In this document: one piece after another, positions 1 to 6,755 of the stretch
Layout: each line of letters begins with the position of its first letter
Numbering within the stretch: the stretch's first letter is position 1
Assembly: GCA_937949545.1 (NCBI GenBank)
Contig: CALEDR010000003.1
Span: 62,001 to 126,000 of the forward strand
Reading direction: 5' to 3'
Length of the DNA stretch: 64,000 nt
DNA from: an uncultured Phycisphaerae bacterium
GTDB lineage: Bacteria > Planctomycetota > Phycisphaerae > Sedimentisphaerales > Anaerohalosphaeraceae
The notes under the pieces: generated by a model
The model's database searches: none
Told to the model about the DNA's origin: nothing
What the model saw: only the letters and a program-made list of their open reading frames with translations
Program-made: the position numbers and the translations under genes

Positions 1-369
1 GATATCCGCCGGGGGCTTGATGTATCCGAAGTGGATATTGAACCCGTGGCAGAAGCCCAGTGTCTGGCCGGCCTTGAGATTGGGGGCGATTTCCGTTTGA
101 TAAACCTTGGCCTGGATTTCATCCGGGAGGGTGATGATAATCAGGGAGGCTCCTTTGACAGCCTCAGCAATCGGCCCCGGCTTGAATCCGTGTTCGACGG
201 CCAGTTTGTAATTGTCAGTGCCTTTTAATTCGGCAACGGCGACCTCAATGCCGCTGTCGCGGAGGTTCTGGCTGTGGGCGTGGCCCTGACTGCCGTAGCC
301 GATGACCGCAACTTTCTTGCCTTTCAGGGCGTCAATCGGAGCATCCTGTTCGTAATAAATCTTAGCCAT
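1..369 (-). CDS. ilvC: Ketol-acid reductoisomerase, N-terminal part (cut by window edge)
   Basis: This is the first 123 codons of acetohydroxyacid isomeroreductase, which performs the NADPH-dependent second step of branched-chain amino-acid synthesis in the cytoplasm. Translating the minus strand from the ATG at 369-367 gives MAKIYYEQDAP, then the Rossmann dinucleotide-binding motif VAVIGYGSQGHAHSQNL at about residues 20-36, and the conserved FCHGFNIHFG near residue 110. A GAGGAG ribosome-binding site lies just upstream of the start. The catalytic knotted C-terminal domain lies outside the window. The gene is divergent from the Rrf2 regulator. Identification is very secure from the N-terminal signature alone. 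Confidence 0.96.
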   Translation of the reverse strand, partial: MAKIYYEQDAPIDALKGKKVAVIGYGSQGHAHSQNLRDSGIEVAVAELKGTDNYKLAVEHGFKPGPIAEAVKGASLIIITLPDEIQAKVYQTEIAPNLKAGQTLGFCHGFNIHFGYIKPPADI

Positions 370-542
370 GATCGTTTGGTCTCCTCGTGTAATTCTTGAC
401 TGGTTTTGCAGGTATAAAGGCTGTAAAATACTCGAAGAACCGAAGGGTTTCAACTATTTTCCTTTCGATTCCAAGTTATTTACAAATGAAGGGGTTGGGG
501 GAAAGGTCTGATGATTTTTTTCCGGGGTATCTGGAAACTTTC

Positions 543-580
543 TTGATTTTTGGGGATTCTTGTCTATAATGTTTATAGAC
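543..580 (+). promoter_or_regulatory. Promoter with overlapping palindromic operator for the rrf2-pst operon
   Basis: A sigma-70-type promoter is visible: TTGATT at 543-548, a 16-base spacer, and TATAAT at 565-570. A 19-base inverted repeat, GTCTATA-atgtt-TATAGAC (562-580), covers the -10 box and the expected start site. Rrf2-family repressors commonly bind AT-rich palindromes in this position, so this is a probable autoregulatory site for the next gene. The sequence elements are seen directly; binding is inferred. Confidence 0.6.
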
Positions 581-608
581 TTGCAATAGTATTGTGGGGA
601 CAATTAGG

Positions 609-1010
609 ATGCGTCTGACCACAAAAAGCGAATACACCATTTTGGCACTGATTTATCTGGCCCGGCAGCCGGAGGGCGCTTTTGTAAAAATAGAGGAGAT
701 TTGCCGGCATTTTGAGATTCCCAAAAAGTACCTCGAGCTTCTTTTTATGACGTTGCGTCAGAATCGCTATCTTCAGACGCGTCGGGGTACAAACGGGGGG
801 TATCGGCTGATGCGGCCGGCCAGAGAAATCACGATTGCGGAGATTGTGCGGCTGATGGACGGGCCGCTGGCTCCGACGGAATCGGTCAGCAAGTATTTCT
901 TTGCTGATACGCCGCTGAGCAAGGAGCCCAAAATGCTGGCGGTGTGTAAAGAAATTCGGGATTTCATCGCGGAGCGTCTGGAGCGGCTAACGTTAGCGGA
1001 TTTGGCCTGA
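609..1010 (+). CDS. Rrf2-family transcriptional regulator
   Basis: This is a 133-residue winged-helix regulator of the Rrf2/IscR/CymR family. The start is placed at the ATG at 609 because MRLTTKSEYTILALIYLA is the canonical family N-terminus; a GTG at 594 would only add five residues. The recognition helix and wing (PKKYLELLF ... RGTNGGYRL, about residues 40-70) are intact. The three-cysteine Fe-S cluster motif of IscR/NsrR is absent: there are only two isolated cysteines, so it probably senses by protein contact or a small ligand like CymR rather than through an iron-sulfur cluster. It lies 14 bases upstream of pstS and is probably cotranscribed with it. Its own promoter carries a palindrome at 562-580. 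Confidence 0.88.
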   Translation: MRLTTKSEYTILALIYLARQPEGAFVKIEEICRHFEIPKKYLELLFMTLRQNRYLQTRRGTNGGYRLMRPAREITIAEIVRLMDGPLAPTESVSKYFFADTPLSKEPKMLAVCKEIRDFIAERLERLTLADLA

Positions 1011-1024
1011 TAAGGAGACGGAGT

Positions 1025-1984
1025 ATGAAACGAATTGTGTTGGGACTGTGTTTGACGGGGGTGTTTGTTTCATCGGGCTGCGGAAAAAGAACGGGAGCCT
1101 CTTTGGAAGGGGAATTGAACGGGACCATCTCGATTTCCGGGGCGTGGGCCTTGTATCCGATGGCGGTGCGGTGGGCGGAGGAATTTGGGAAGGTTCATCC
1201 GGGCGTACGGTTTGATATTTCTGCAGGCGGTGCCGGCAAGGGGATGGCCGATTGTCTGTCGGGTGCGGCGGATTTGGGGATGCTGTCGAGGGAAATTCAC
1301 AACTCGGAGCTGGAGAAAGGGGCCTGGCCGGTGGCGGTGGTGAAAGATGCCGTTGTGGCCGTGGCCAATCGAAATCATCCGGCCGCACAGACGCTTTTGA
1401 GCCGCGGTTTGACGCGTCAGGAATGCATCGATTTATGGACCGCCGGGCGATTGAAAATGTGGGGGCAGCTGGCCGGATTTTCGCTGAATGAGCCGGTTCA
1501 TGTTTACACCCGCTCCGATGCCTGCGGGGCGGCGGAGACCTGGGCGAAGTATCTGGGAAAAAATCAGGAAGATTTGCAGGGAATCGGTGTGTTTGGAGAC
1601 CCGGGACTGGCGGAAGCCGTGCGGAAAGACCCGCTGGGCGTTGGATACAACAATGTCAATTATGCCTATGATGCGGCCACGAAGAAACCGATGGACGGAC
1701 TGACAATCGTGCCGCTGGATTTGAACGAAAACGGCCGGATTGACCCGGAGGAATCGTTCTACGGAGACCGAGATGCGGTGACCCGGGCGATTGGCGAGGG
1801 ACGGTATCCTTCGCCGCCGGCGCGTTTGCTGTATCTGGTTTCGAATGGCAAACCCGCCCGACCGGAAGTCCTGGCTTTTTTGGAATGGATTCTTCGGGAC
1901 GGGCAGGTGTTTGCGGACGAGGCCGGATATGTGCCGCTTTCCAAAGAGGCGGCGATGAAAGAACTGGAAAAACTCGCCAGATGA
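1025..1984 (+). CDS. pstS: Phosphate ABC transporter, substrate-binding lipoprotein PstS
   Basis: This 319-residue periplasmic binding protein delivers phosphate to the PstCA permease. A lipoprotein signal peptide ends in VSSGC with the lipidated cysteine at residue 19. The start of the mature fold, ISISGAWALYPMA, matches the PstS phosphate-binding loop, and DISAGGAGKGMAD and TRSDACGAAETW correspond to the other ligand loops. It has the usual PstS size and sits first in a pstS-pstC-pstA-pstB order, which supports phosphate rather than tungstate or molybdate as the substrate. The start has a good GGAG site. The gene is close behind the Rrf2 regulator, an unusual partner for a pst operon. Confidence 0.9.
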   Translation: MKRIVLGLCLTGVFVSSGCGKRTGASLEGELNGTISISGAWALYPMAVRWAEEFGKVHPGVRFDISAGGAGKGMADCLSGAADLGMLSREIHNSELEKGAWPVAVVKDAVVAVANRNHPAAQTLLSRGLTRQECIDLWTAGRLKMWGQLAGFSLNEPVHVYTRSDACGAAETWAKYLGKNQEDLQGIGVFGDPGLAEAVRKDPLGVGYNNVNYAYDAATKKPMDGLTIVPLDLNENGRIDPEESFYGDRDAVTRAIGEGRYPSPPARLLYLVSNGKPARPEVLAFLEWILRDGQVFADEAGYVPLSKEAAMKELEKLAR

Positions 1985-1993
1985 GGCCGGTGG

Positions 1994-2899
1994 ATGGGGC
2001 TGTCGAATCGGACAAAACGTTCGCTGCTGTATGACAGAGCTGCCGCCGGCCTGATGGGGGTCATGACGCGGTTTTCCGGCCTGATTGTGGTTGTGATTGC
2101 GGCGGGGCTCTTTTGGAAGTCTGTGCCGATTCTGAAGAATCAGTCTCTTTTCTCGCTTTTGTTTTCTTCTGAGTGGTATCCTTTGCGGGGGCAGTTTGGA
2201 TTTCTGCCGTTTATTATGGGGTCTCTGTGGGTGACGGGGACGGCGATGATACTGGCGGTTCCGCCGTGTCTGTTGACGGCCATTTATCTGGCGGAGTACG
2301 CCCCGCGGGGAATTCGAGAGGGGGTGCGTCCGCTGATTGACCTGCTGGCGGGGATTCCCTCGGTGATCTATGGGGTCTGGGGGGTGCTGGTTGTAGTGCC
2401 GTGGGTCAAACGTGCCGCCGGATGGTTTGGGTATTCGACGAGCGGGTACTGCGTGCTGTCGGCGGGAATTGTGCTGGCGGTGATGATTTTTCCGGTGATT
2501 ATCCATATGACGGTGGAGATTGTGCGGGCGGTGCCGCAGGAGATTCGGGAAGCATCGCTTTCGCTGGGGGCGACCCAGTGGCAGACAATTAAAAAAGTGG
2601 TTCTTCGGAAAGCGTTCGGCGGGGTGCTGGCGGCGATTGTTCTGGGGCTTTCGCGGGCGTTCGGGGAAACGATGGCGGTGCTGATGGTGGCGGGAAATGC
2701 GGTGCGTTCACCGGCGGGGTTTCTCGACCCGGCGTATCCGCTGCCGGCGCTGATTGCCAATAACTACGGCGAGATGATGTCGATTCCGCTGTATGATTCG
2801 GCGATGATGCTGGCGTGTCTGATTCTGCTGGGGGTTGTTCTGGTGTTTAACATCTTGGCCAAGCTGGTGCTGATACGGATTCAAAAAGAGATTCAGTAA
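1994..2899 (+). CDS. pstC: Phosphate ABC transporter permease PstC
   Basis: This 301-residue inner-membrane permease has about six hydrophobic segments and the binding-protein-dependent transport (EAA-type) loop at REASLSLGATQWQTIKKVVL, which docks on the ATPase. The stretch AGIPSVIYGVWGVLVVVPW is characteristic of PstC. It follows pstS by nine bases and its stop overlaps the pstA start, so the two permeases are translationally coupled. An internal methionine at 2054 is an alternative start, but the longer form keeps a typical N-terminal cytoplasmic arm. Confidence 0.92.
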   Translation: MGLSNRTKRSLLYDRAAAGLMGVMTRFSGLIVVVIAAGLFWKSVPILKNQSLFSLLFSSEWYPLRGQFGFLPFIMGSLWVTGTAMILAVPPCLLTAIYLAEYAPRGIREGVRPLIDLLAGIPSVIYGVWGVLVVVPWVKRAAGWFGYSTSGYCVLSAGIVLAVMIFPVIIHMTVEIVRAVPQEIREASLSLGATQWQTIKKVVLRKAFGGVLAAIVLGLSRAFGETMAVLMVAGNAVRSPAGFLDPAYPLPALIANNYGEMMSIPLYDSAMMLACLILLGVVLVFNILAKLVLIRIQKEIQ

Positions 2900-3762
2900 T
2901 GAGGCGGAGTATGGACAGACGGCGGGTGGAAGAAGCGGTAATGAAGGGGCTGATGAAGGCGGCGACGCTTTTGATTGTGGGCGTGCTGGGGCTGATTATG
3001 CTGACGATTTTTGTGCGGGGGATTCGGGCGATGAGCTGGTCAATGCTCACACAAACCCCCAAAGGAGGGTTTTATCTGGGCAGGGAGGGGGGCATTTTGA
3101 ATGCGATTGTGGGGTCTTTTTATGTAGCCGGCGGGGCGACAGGGCTGGCATTTGCAGCGGCGGTGCCCGTGGTGCTTTATCTGAATGTGTTTTGTCGCCG
3201 AGGAAGCCGCACGGCGGCGGCCATTCGGTTTCTGCTGGATGTGCTCTGGGGAGTGCCTTCGATTGTGTTCGGGGCGTTCGGATTTCTTCTGATGCTGGCC
3301 GTGGGACTGCGGGCTTCTCTGCTGGGGGGAATTTTCACCGTATCGCTGTTTGTGCTTCCGATCCTGTGCCGGGCGATGGATGAAGTGGTTCGGATGATTC
3401 CTTCGGATTTGCTGGAGTCGTCCTATGCTCTGGGGGCGACGCGTCTGCAAACGGCCGTCCGGGTGGTGCTTCGGCAGGCGTCGGCGGGGATTTTGACGGC
3501 GGTTCTGATTGCCTTCGGGCGGGGGATTGGCGATGCGGCGTCGGTGCTGTTTACGGCCGGCTACAGCGACCAGATTCCTCAGTCGCTGACGCGTCCGGCG
3601 GCGACGCTGCCGCTGGCGATTTTTTTCCAGCTGGGCACGCCGTTTCCGCAGGTTCAGGACCGGGCGTATGCGGCGGCGCTGATTTTGACGATTCTTGTAC
3701 TGGCGACCAGTCTGCTTTCACGCTGGCTGGGACGCCGGCTGACTCGACATTCGATTCCGTGA
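2899..3762 (+). CDS. pstA: Phosphate ABC transporter permease PstA
   Basis: This 287-residue partner permease of PstC has six predicted membrane spans and the coupling motif ESSYALGATRLQTAVRVVL. LLDVLWGVPSIVFGAFGF is the PstA counterpart of the PstC motif. The ATG overlaps the pstC stop codon (TAATG). It precedes pstB by seven bases. PhoU, often encoded after pstB, is absent here. Confidence 0.92.
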   Translation: MRRSMDRRRVEEAVMKGLMKAATLLIVGVLGLIMLTIFVRGIRAMSWSMLTQTPKGGFYLGREGGILNAIVGSFYVAGGATGLAFAAAVPVVLYLNVFCRRGSRTAAAIRFLLDVLWGVPSIVFGAFGFLLMLAVGLRASLLGGIFTVSLFVLPILCRAMDEVVRMIPSDLLESSYALGATRLQTAVRVVLRQASAGILTAVLIAFGRGIGDAASVLFTAGYSDQIPQSLTRPAATLPLAIFFQLGTPFPQVQDRAYAAALILTILVLATSLLSRWLGRRLTRHSIP

Positions 3763-3769
3763 GGTCCCA

Positions 3770-4528
3770 ATGAATCAGCCCCATATCTGCGTGGAAAATC
3801 TGAATGTGTATTACGGGCCGGATCCTTCGCTTCGGGATGTTTCCATTACCCTGCCGGGCCGGCAGATTATTGCCGTCATTGGGCCGTCCGGCTGCGGCAA
3901 AACGACATTTCTGAAGTCGCTGAACCGGATGGTGGAGCTGGCGGAAGGGGCACGGGTGACCGGACGGGTGCTGGTGGACGGCGAAGATATTTACAGTCCG
4001 ACGGCGGAGGTGACGGCGATTCGGAAAAAGATGGGGCTGCTTTCGCAGACGCCTCGGCCGCTGCCGATGTCCATTTATGAGAATGTGGCGTACGGTCCGC
4101 GGATTCACGGGCTTAATGACCGCCGGAAACTGGATGAGATTGTGGAGTTTCGTCTGCGGCAGGTGGGGCTTTGGGAGGAGGTCAAAGACCGGCTCGGCCA
4201 GCCGGCATCGCGGATTTCAATTGGGCAGCAGCAGCGGCTGTGTCTGGCTCGAGGACTGGCGGTGGAGCCGGAGATTATTCTGGCGGATGAGCCGACGTCA
4301 GCGCTGGACCCGATGTCCAGCCGGCGGATTGAGGAGTGCTTTCTGGAGCTGAAAAAGGATTATACGATTGTGATTGTGACGCATATTCTCCGTCAGGCCC
4401 GGCGGCTGGCAGATTATGCGGCGTTTTTCTACTGCGGTCGGCTGGTGGAACACGGCCCGGCGGCTCGGATGTTTGAGAATCCGACCCAGCGGGAAACCAT
4501 CGAGTATGTGAAAGGAATTATCAGCTGA
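3770..4528 (+). CDS. pstB: Phosphate ABC transporter ATP-binding protein PstB
   Basis: This 252-residue ATPase powers the Pst importer. It has Walker A GPSGCGKTT (about residues 38-46), the PstB-specific PMSIYENVAYGPRIHG, Walker B IILADEPTSALDP and the H-loop histidine in IVTHI. The ABC signature reads ISIGQQQRL rather than the usual LSGGQQQRL; the changed first residues are conservative enough that activity is likely. It is last in the operon and its end abuts the convergent gene at 4529, with no room for a separate terminator. Confidence 0.92.
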   Translation: MNQPHICVENLNVYYGPDPSLRDVSITLPGRQIIAVIGPSGCGKTTFLKSLNRMVELAEGARVTGRVLVDGEDIYSPTAEVTAIRKKMGLLSQTPRPLPMSIYENVAYGPRIHGLNDRRKLDEIVEFRLRQVGLWEEVKDRLGQPASRISIGQQQRLCLARGLAVEPEIILADEPTSALDPMSSRRIEECFLELKKDYTIVIVTHILRQARRLADYAAFFYCGRLVEHGPAARMFENPTQRETIEYVKGIIS

Positions 4529-5209
4529 TCAGGGATTGCAGGTTTTGCAGGGCCTTCGTCCGGAGGCGGCTTCTTCCCTTGTGCGGAACAGAAGCCGCTT
4601 CTCTTCGGCGATGCGGACGGCATGAGGACAGCCGACCCGATGAAAGATTCGGCTGCCTTTGGAGGCGATGTAGCCCTGCGAGGGCTGGGGGGTTGTTTTA
4701 ACCGAAGAAGAGGCAGGAGCGATCGGCTGAAGAACCATCGAGGGGGCGGCGGGAGTTTCCGGTACCGCGCCGGCTGTCTGCTCGGCGTCAGGGGCTTTCA
4801 GGATTCGTTCGACCAGTCCCTGCTGGACGAGAAAGTCTCCGACATCCCGGCCGTTGATTTCCAAATCGGCAATCAGACAAAACGATTGTCCCCGCTGAAT
4901 ATTTTTGAGCAGGAGAACCTGGTTGGGGTCTCTGGGCTGTTTGCACAGAAGTGTTTGAAGATAGGTCTGGACTTTGGCATCGGCCTGTGTGCCGCCGGGC
5001 TGAAGTCCCCGGATATAAACCGGCATTTGTTCTCCCACAACGGGCGGATAATTGCGGATATTGCAGACCAGATGAAAGTCCGGAAGCACCTGGAGAACCT
5101 GAGCGATTTCGGCCTGGCCGTAATTGATTGCGGCGTAGGGCGGATTTTTAGAAGGATTGGATGGACCGCCGGGAATAGTCAGGAAAAACCAAAGAAAACA
5201 GAGAGTCAT
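4529..5209 (-). CDS. Secreted thermonuclease-like protein with C-terminal Ada-type metal-binding domain
   Basis: This is a 226-residue protein. The start is set at the ATG at 5209, which begins a hydrophobic export signal (MTLCFLWFFLTIPGG); the upstream extension would spoil it. Residues about 60-150 resemble a staphylococcal nuclease (TNase) fold: VYIRGLQPGG, then ADLEINGRDVGDFLVQQGLVER, though the classical catalytic Arg/Asp/Glu set is not obvious. A low-complexity Pro/Ala linker follows. The last 45 residues (RIFHRVGCPHAVRI ... GRRPCKTC) match the Ada-like metal-binding motif often appended to secreted nucleases. A promoter is visible upstream at 5264-5291. Nuclease function is inferred, not certain. 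Confidence 0.65.
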   Translation of the reverse strand: MTLCFLWFFLTIPGGPSNPSKNPPYAAINYGQAEIAQVLQVLPDFHLVCNIRNYPPVVGEQMPVYIRGLQPGGTQADAKVQTYLQTLLCKQPRDPNQVLLLKNIQRGQSFCLIADLEINGRDVGDFLVQQGLVERILKAPDAEQTAGAVPETPAAPSMVLQPIAPASSSVKTTPQPSQGYIASKGSRIFHRVGCPHAVRIAEEKRLLFRTREEAASGRRPCKTCNP

Positions 5210-5263
5210 TGTTGGGGCCCTTTCTCTCTCCAAATGCAAACAGCAGCCTTTCGTCCGAGAGCA

Positions 5264-5291
5264 ATTATAACGAGCTTTCCGGCAGGCACAA
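5264..5291 (-). promoter_or_regulatory. Candidate promoter for the TNase-like gene
   Basis: Read on the minus strand, TTGTGC (5291-5286) and TATAAT (5269-5264) are separated by 16 bases and lie about 55 bases upstream of the start codon at 5209. The -10 box is perfect and the -35 box is four of six. Confidence 0.5.
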
Positions 5292-5660
5292 AAGATTTCA
5301 CAAGTTTTCTGTAATATTCTGCAGAGAAAAATGAAAAGGCGGAAATGCAGGAGAACTTTTTGCAGAAGTCTCTGGAAAATCGAAGTTTATCGGATGCTTG
5401 TTTTTTCAGAGGCCTTTCAGCAAGAGGATGCGGCGGGAAAAACAATTGCTCTGGTTGAGTGTGTTTTGTAAAGTAAGCTTCGAGGTTTTGAGTCGCGGGC
5501 ATGGATGCCTGCGGCTCCCTTGTCCGTCTAAGAAGCACAGAGGGAGGAGGGGCAGGCAATCAAACAAAAAGGGACGTTAAAAGGGGAAAGATTTTTTTCT
5601 TAAGCCGGCATTCTGGATTCTATTTGGCTTGTTTATAGGACCTGAAGGGCCTTTTGGGTC
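5292..5660. other. Gene-poor spacer
   Basis: No convincing gene is seen. Short open frames on both strands lack ribosome-binding sites and family signatures. The stretch at about 5493-5522 (CGGGCATGGATGCCTGCGGC and its surroundings) resembles short dispersed intergenic elements seen in bacterial genomes, but with only one copy here this is weak. Confidence 0.4.
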
Positions 5661-5689
5661 TTGACTTGCCGGGTTCTACTGTGTATATT
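5661..5689 (+). promoter_or_regulatory. Promoter upstream of the 3D-domain gene
   Basis: TTGACT at 5661-5666 and TATATT at 5684-5689 are separated by an optimal 17 bases. It points into the 3D-domain gene, giving a leader of about 100 bases. Confidence 0.6.
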
Positions 5690-5800
5690 TATCCATACAT
5701 TCATTTGCTTCTCAATATCGAATTCCATTGAGTGATTGGAAGTATTTCTGCCACGGAAGGCCTTTTCAGACAAGGTGGGGGATAAAAAGCGGATGTTTTT

Positions 5801-6517
5801 TTGAGGTTTCAGCCGAGCGGTTCGGCAGAAAGGCCTCAAAAGAGTTGGTTTGGAAAGGTCCAAAGGTTGGCAAAGTGGGAGAAATCTGCTTGCTACAGCC
5901 GTCCGACTCACGGCGGCTATGAAGCGGCGCTGTTGTCCAGTCTTCTGATGGCAGTGCTGCTGGGGGTACTGGTTTGGCATTTTGAATTTCGGGGCCGCAA
6001 GGTTGTTTCGCTGTACAGTGCCTGGTCTCCGGTGCAGCCGGATGGCTCGGTTCAGGGATTTGCCGGGGAACAGCAGCTGTCTGCCGTTCATCCGGAGGCG
6101 GAGCTGCTGGATCTGCTTCGGGAGTTTGAACAGATCCCTGCGGACAATCTGAAGGTAGAGCCGTTTGCTCCTGTATGGAGACCCAAAGAGGCCAAGCAGC
6201 CGAAGGAGAAATGGCGTGTGGTTCGAATGCGGGTGACAGGGTACTGTCCCTGCGCCAAATGCTGCGGCCGATTTTCTGACGGGATTACAGCCTCGAATCA
6301 CCGGATTCGGCCGGGAGATGTTTTTGTAGCGGCCGACAAACGGTATTCGTTTGGGACTAAGATGATTATTCCCGGCTATAACGGTAACAGACCCGTTCAG
6401 GTCAAGGATCGCGGGCGGCTGATTAAAGGGAACCGGCTGGATGTGTTTTTTGCTTCCCACGAGCAGGCCCGAAAGTGGGGCAGCAAAACACTGAAGGTGC
6501 TGGTCAAAGAGGAATAA
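5801..6517 (+). CDS. Membrane-anchored 3D-domain protein (probable murein-acting enzyme)
   Basis: The C-terminal 100 residues carry a 3D domain, named for three conserved aspartates and related to the catalytic domain of MltA lytic transglycosylases: VTGYCPCAKCCG, then GDVFVAADKRYSFGTKMIIPG, VKDRG and RLDVFF. A single membrane span (ALLSSLLMAVLLGVLVW) precedes a proline-rich linker, so the domain should face the periplasm. The protein ends in KTLKVLVKEE and is followed at once by a strong terminator. The start is unsure: TTG at 5801 gives 238 residues, another TTG lies at about 5864, and the ATG at 5793 is one base out of frame across a run of seven T. Function in cell-wall turnover is inferred from the domain. 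Confidence 0.75.
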   Translation: MRFQPSGSAERPQKSWFGKVQRLAKWEKSACYSRPTHGGYEAALLSSLLMAVLLGVLVWHFEFRGRKVVSLYSAWSPVQPDGSVQGFAGEQQLSAVHPEAELLDLLREFEQIPADNLKVEPFAPVWRPKEAKQPKEKWRVVRMRVTGYCPCAKCCGRFSDGITASNHRIRPGDVFVAADKRYSFGTKMIIPGYNGNRPVQVKDRGRLIKGNRLDVFFASHEQARKWGSKTLKVLVKEE

Positions 6518-6540
6518 AGTCCGCTTTTGGACGACTTTTG

Positions 6541-6566
6541 GGGCCCTGTTTTACAGGGCCCTTTTT
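6541..6566 (+). terminator. Rho-independent terminator after the 3D-domain gene
   Basis: A perfect 8-bp stem, GGGCCCTG (6541-6548) with CAGGGCCC (6554-6561), closes a five-base loop and is followed by TTTTT. Confidence 0.9.
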
Positions 6567-6587
6567 GTTTCTTCACACAGAATTTTC

Positions 6588-6616
6588 TTGACAAAGTCGA
6601 GGAGATAATTTATGGT
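6588..6616 (+). promoter_or_regulatory. Strong promoter of a free-standing RNA
   Basis: A consensus -35 box TTGACA (6588-6593) is followed after 17 bases by TATGGT (6611-6616). It points to a transcript starting near 6623, in a space with no open frame, just after a terminator. Confidence 0.65.
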
Positions 6617-6622
6617 ATATAT

Positions 6623-6750
6623 GTTGCCTGTGCAAAGATGACGGTTTAACGCCTATGCACCATCCGCGGTAAGGTGCATTTACCGGCACAAGGCATCAGG
6701 GAGCGCGGCCCACAACCAGTTTTATCTATGCGCCGTCCTCCCTGTTTTTG
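6623..6750 (+). ncRNA. Candidate structured small RNA of about 128 nt
   Basis: No open frame is present between a strong promoter (6588-6616) and a terminator. Three helices can be drawn. The 5' end (6625-6633) pairs with 6686-6695 through nine base pairs with one bulged A. Inside it, ATGCACC (6655-6661) pairs with GGTGCAT (6673-6679) around an 11-base loop containing CCGCGG. The 3' end forms CAGGGAG (6697-6703) with CTCCCTG (6738-6744), plus an inner CGGC/GCCG, and runs into TTTTTGTTT, a classical terminator. It does not match 6S RNA (termini do not pair with each other), SRP RNA or tmRNA as I know them. No family is assigned; the structure is my own pairing by eye. Confidence 0.6.
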
Positions 6751-6752
6751 TT
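6697..6752 (+). terminator. Rho-independent terminator of the small RNA
   Basis: Stem CAGGGAG/CTCCCTG with an inner four-base-pair extension is followed by TTTTTGTTT from 6745. It lies directly downstream of the convergent symporter's stop codon, so it separates the two units. Confidence 0.7.
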
Positions 6753-6755
6753 TCC

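Noticed and set aside
5206-5559. Open frame of 117 codons upstream of the TNase-like gene on the minus strand
   Set aside because: It overlaps the promoter and leader of the real gene, has no ribosome-binding site and biased composition.
6623-6750. 6S RNA
   Set aside because: The ends do not pair into a long closing stem, the length is short, and no large central bubble can be drawn; only the CCGCGG loop is reminiscent.
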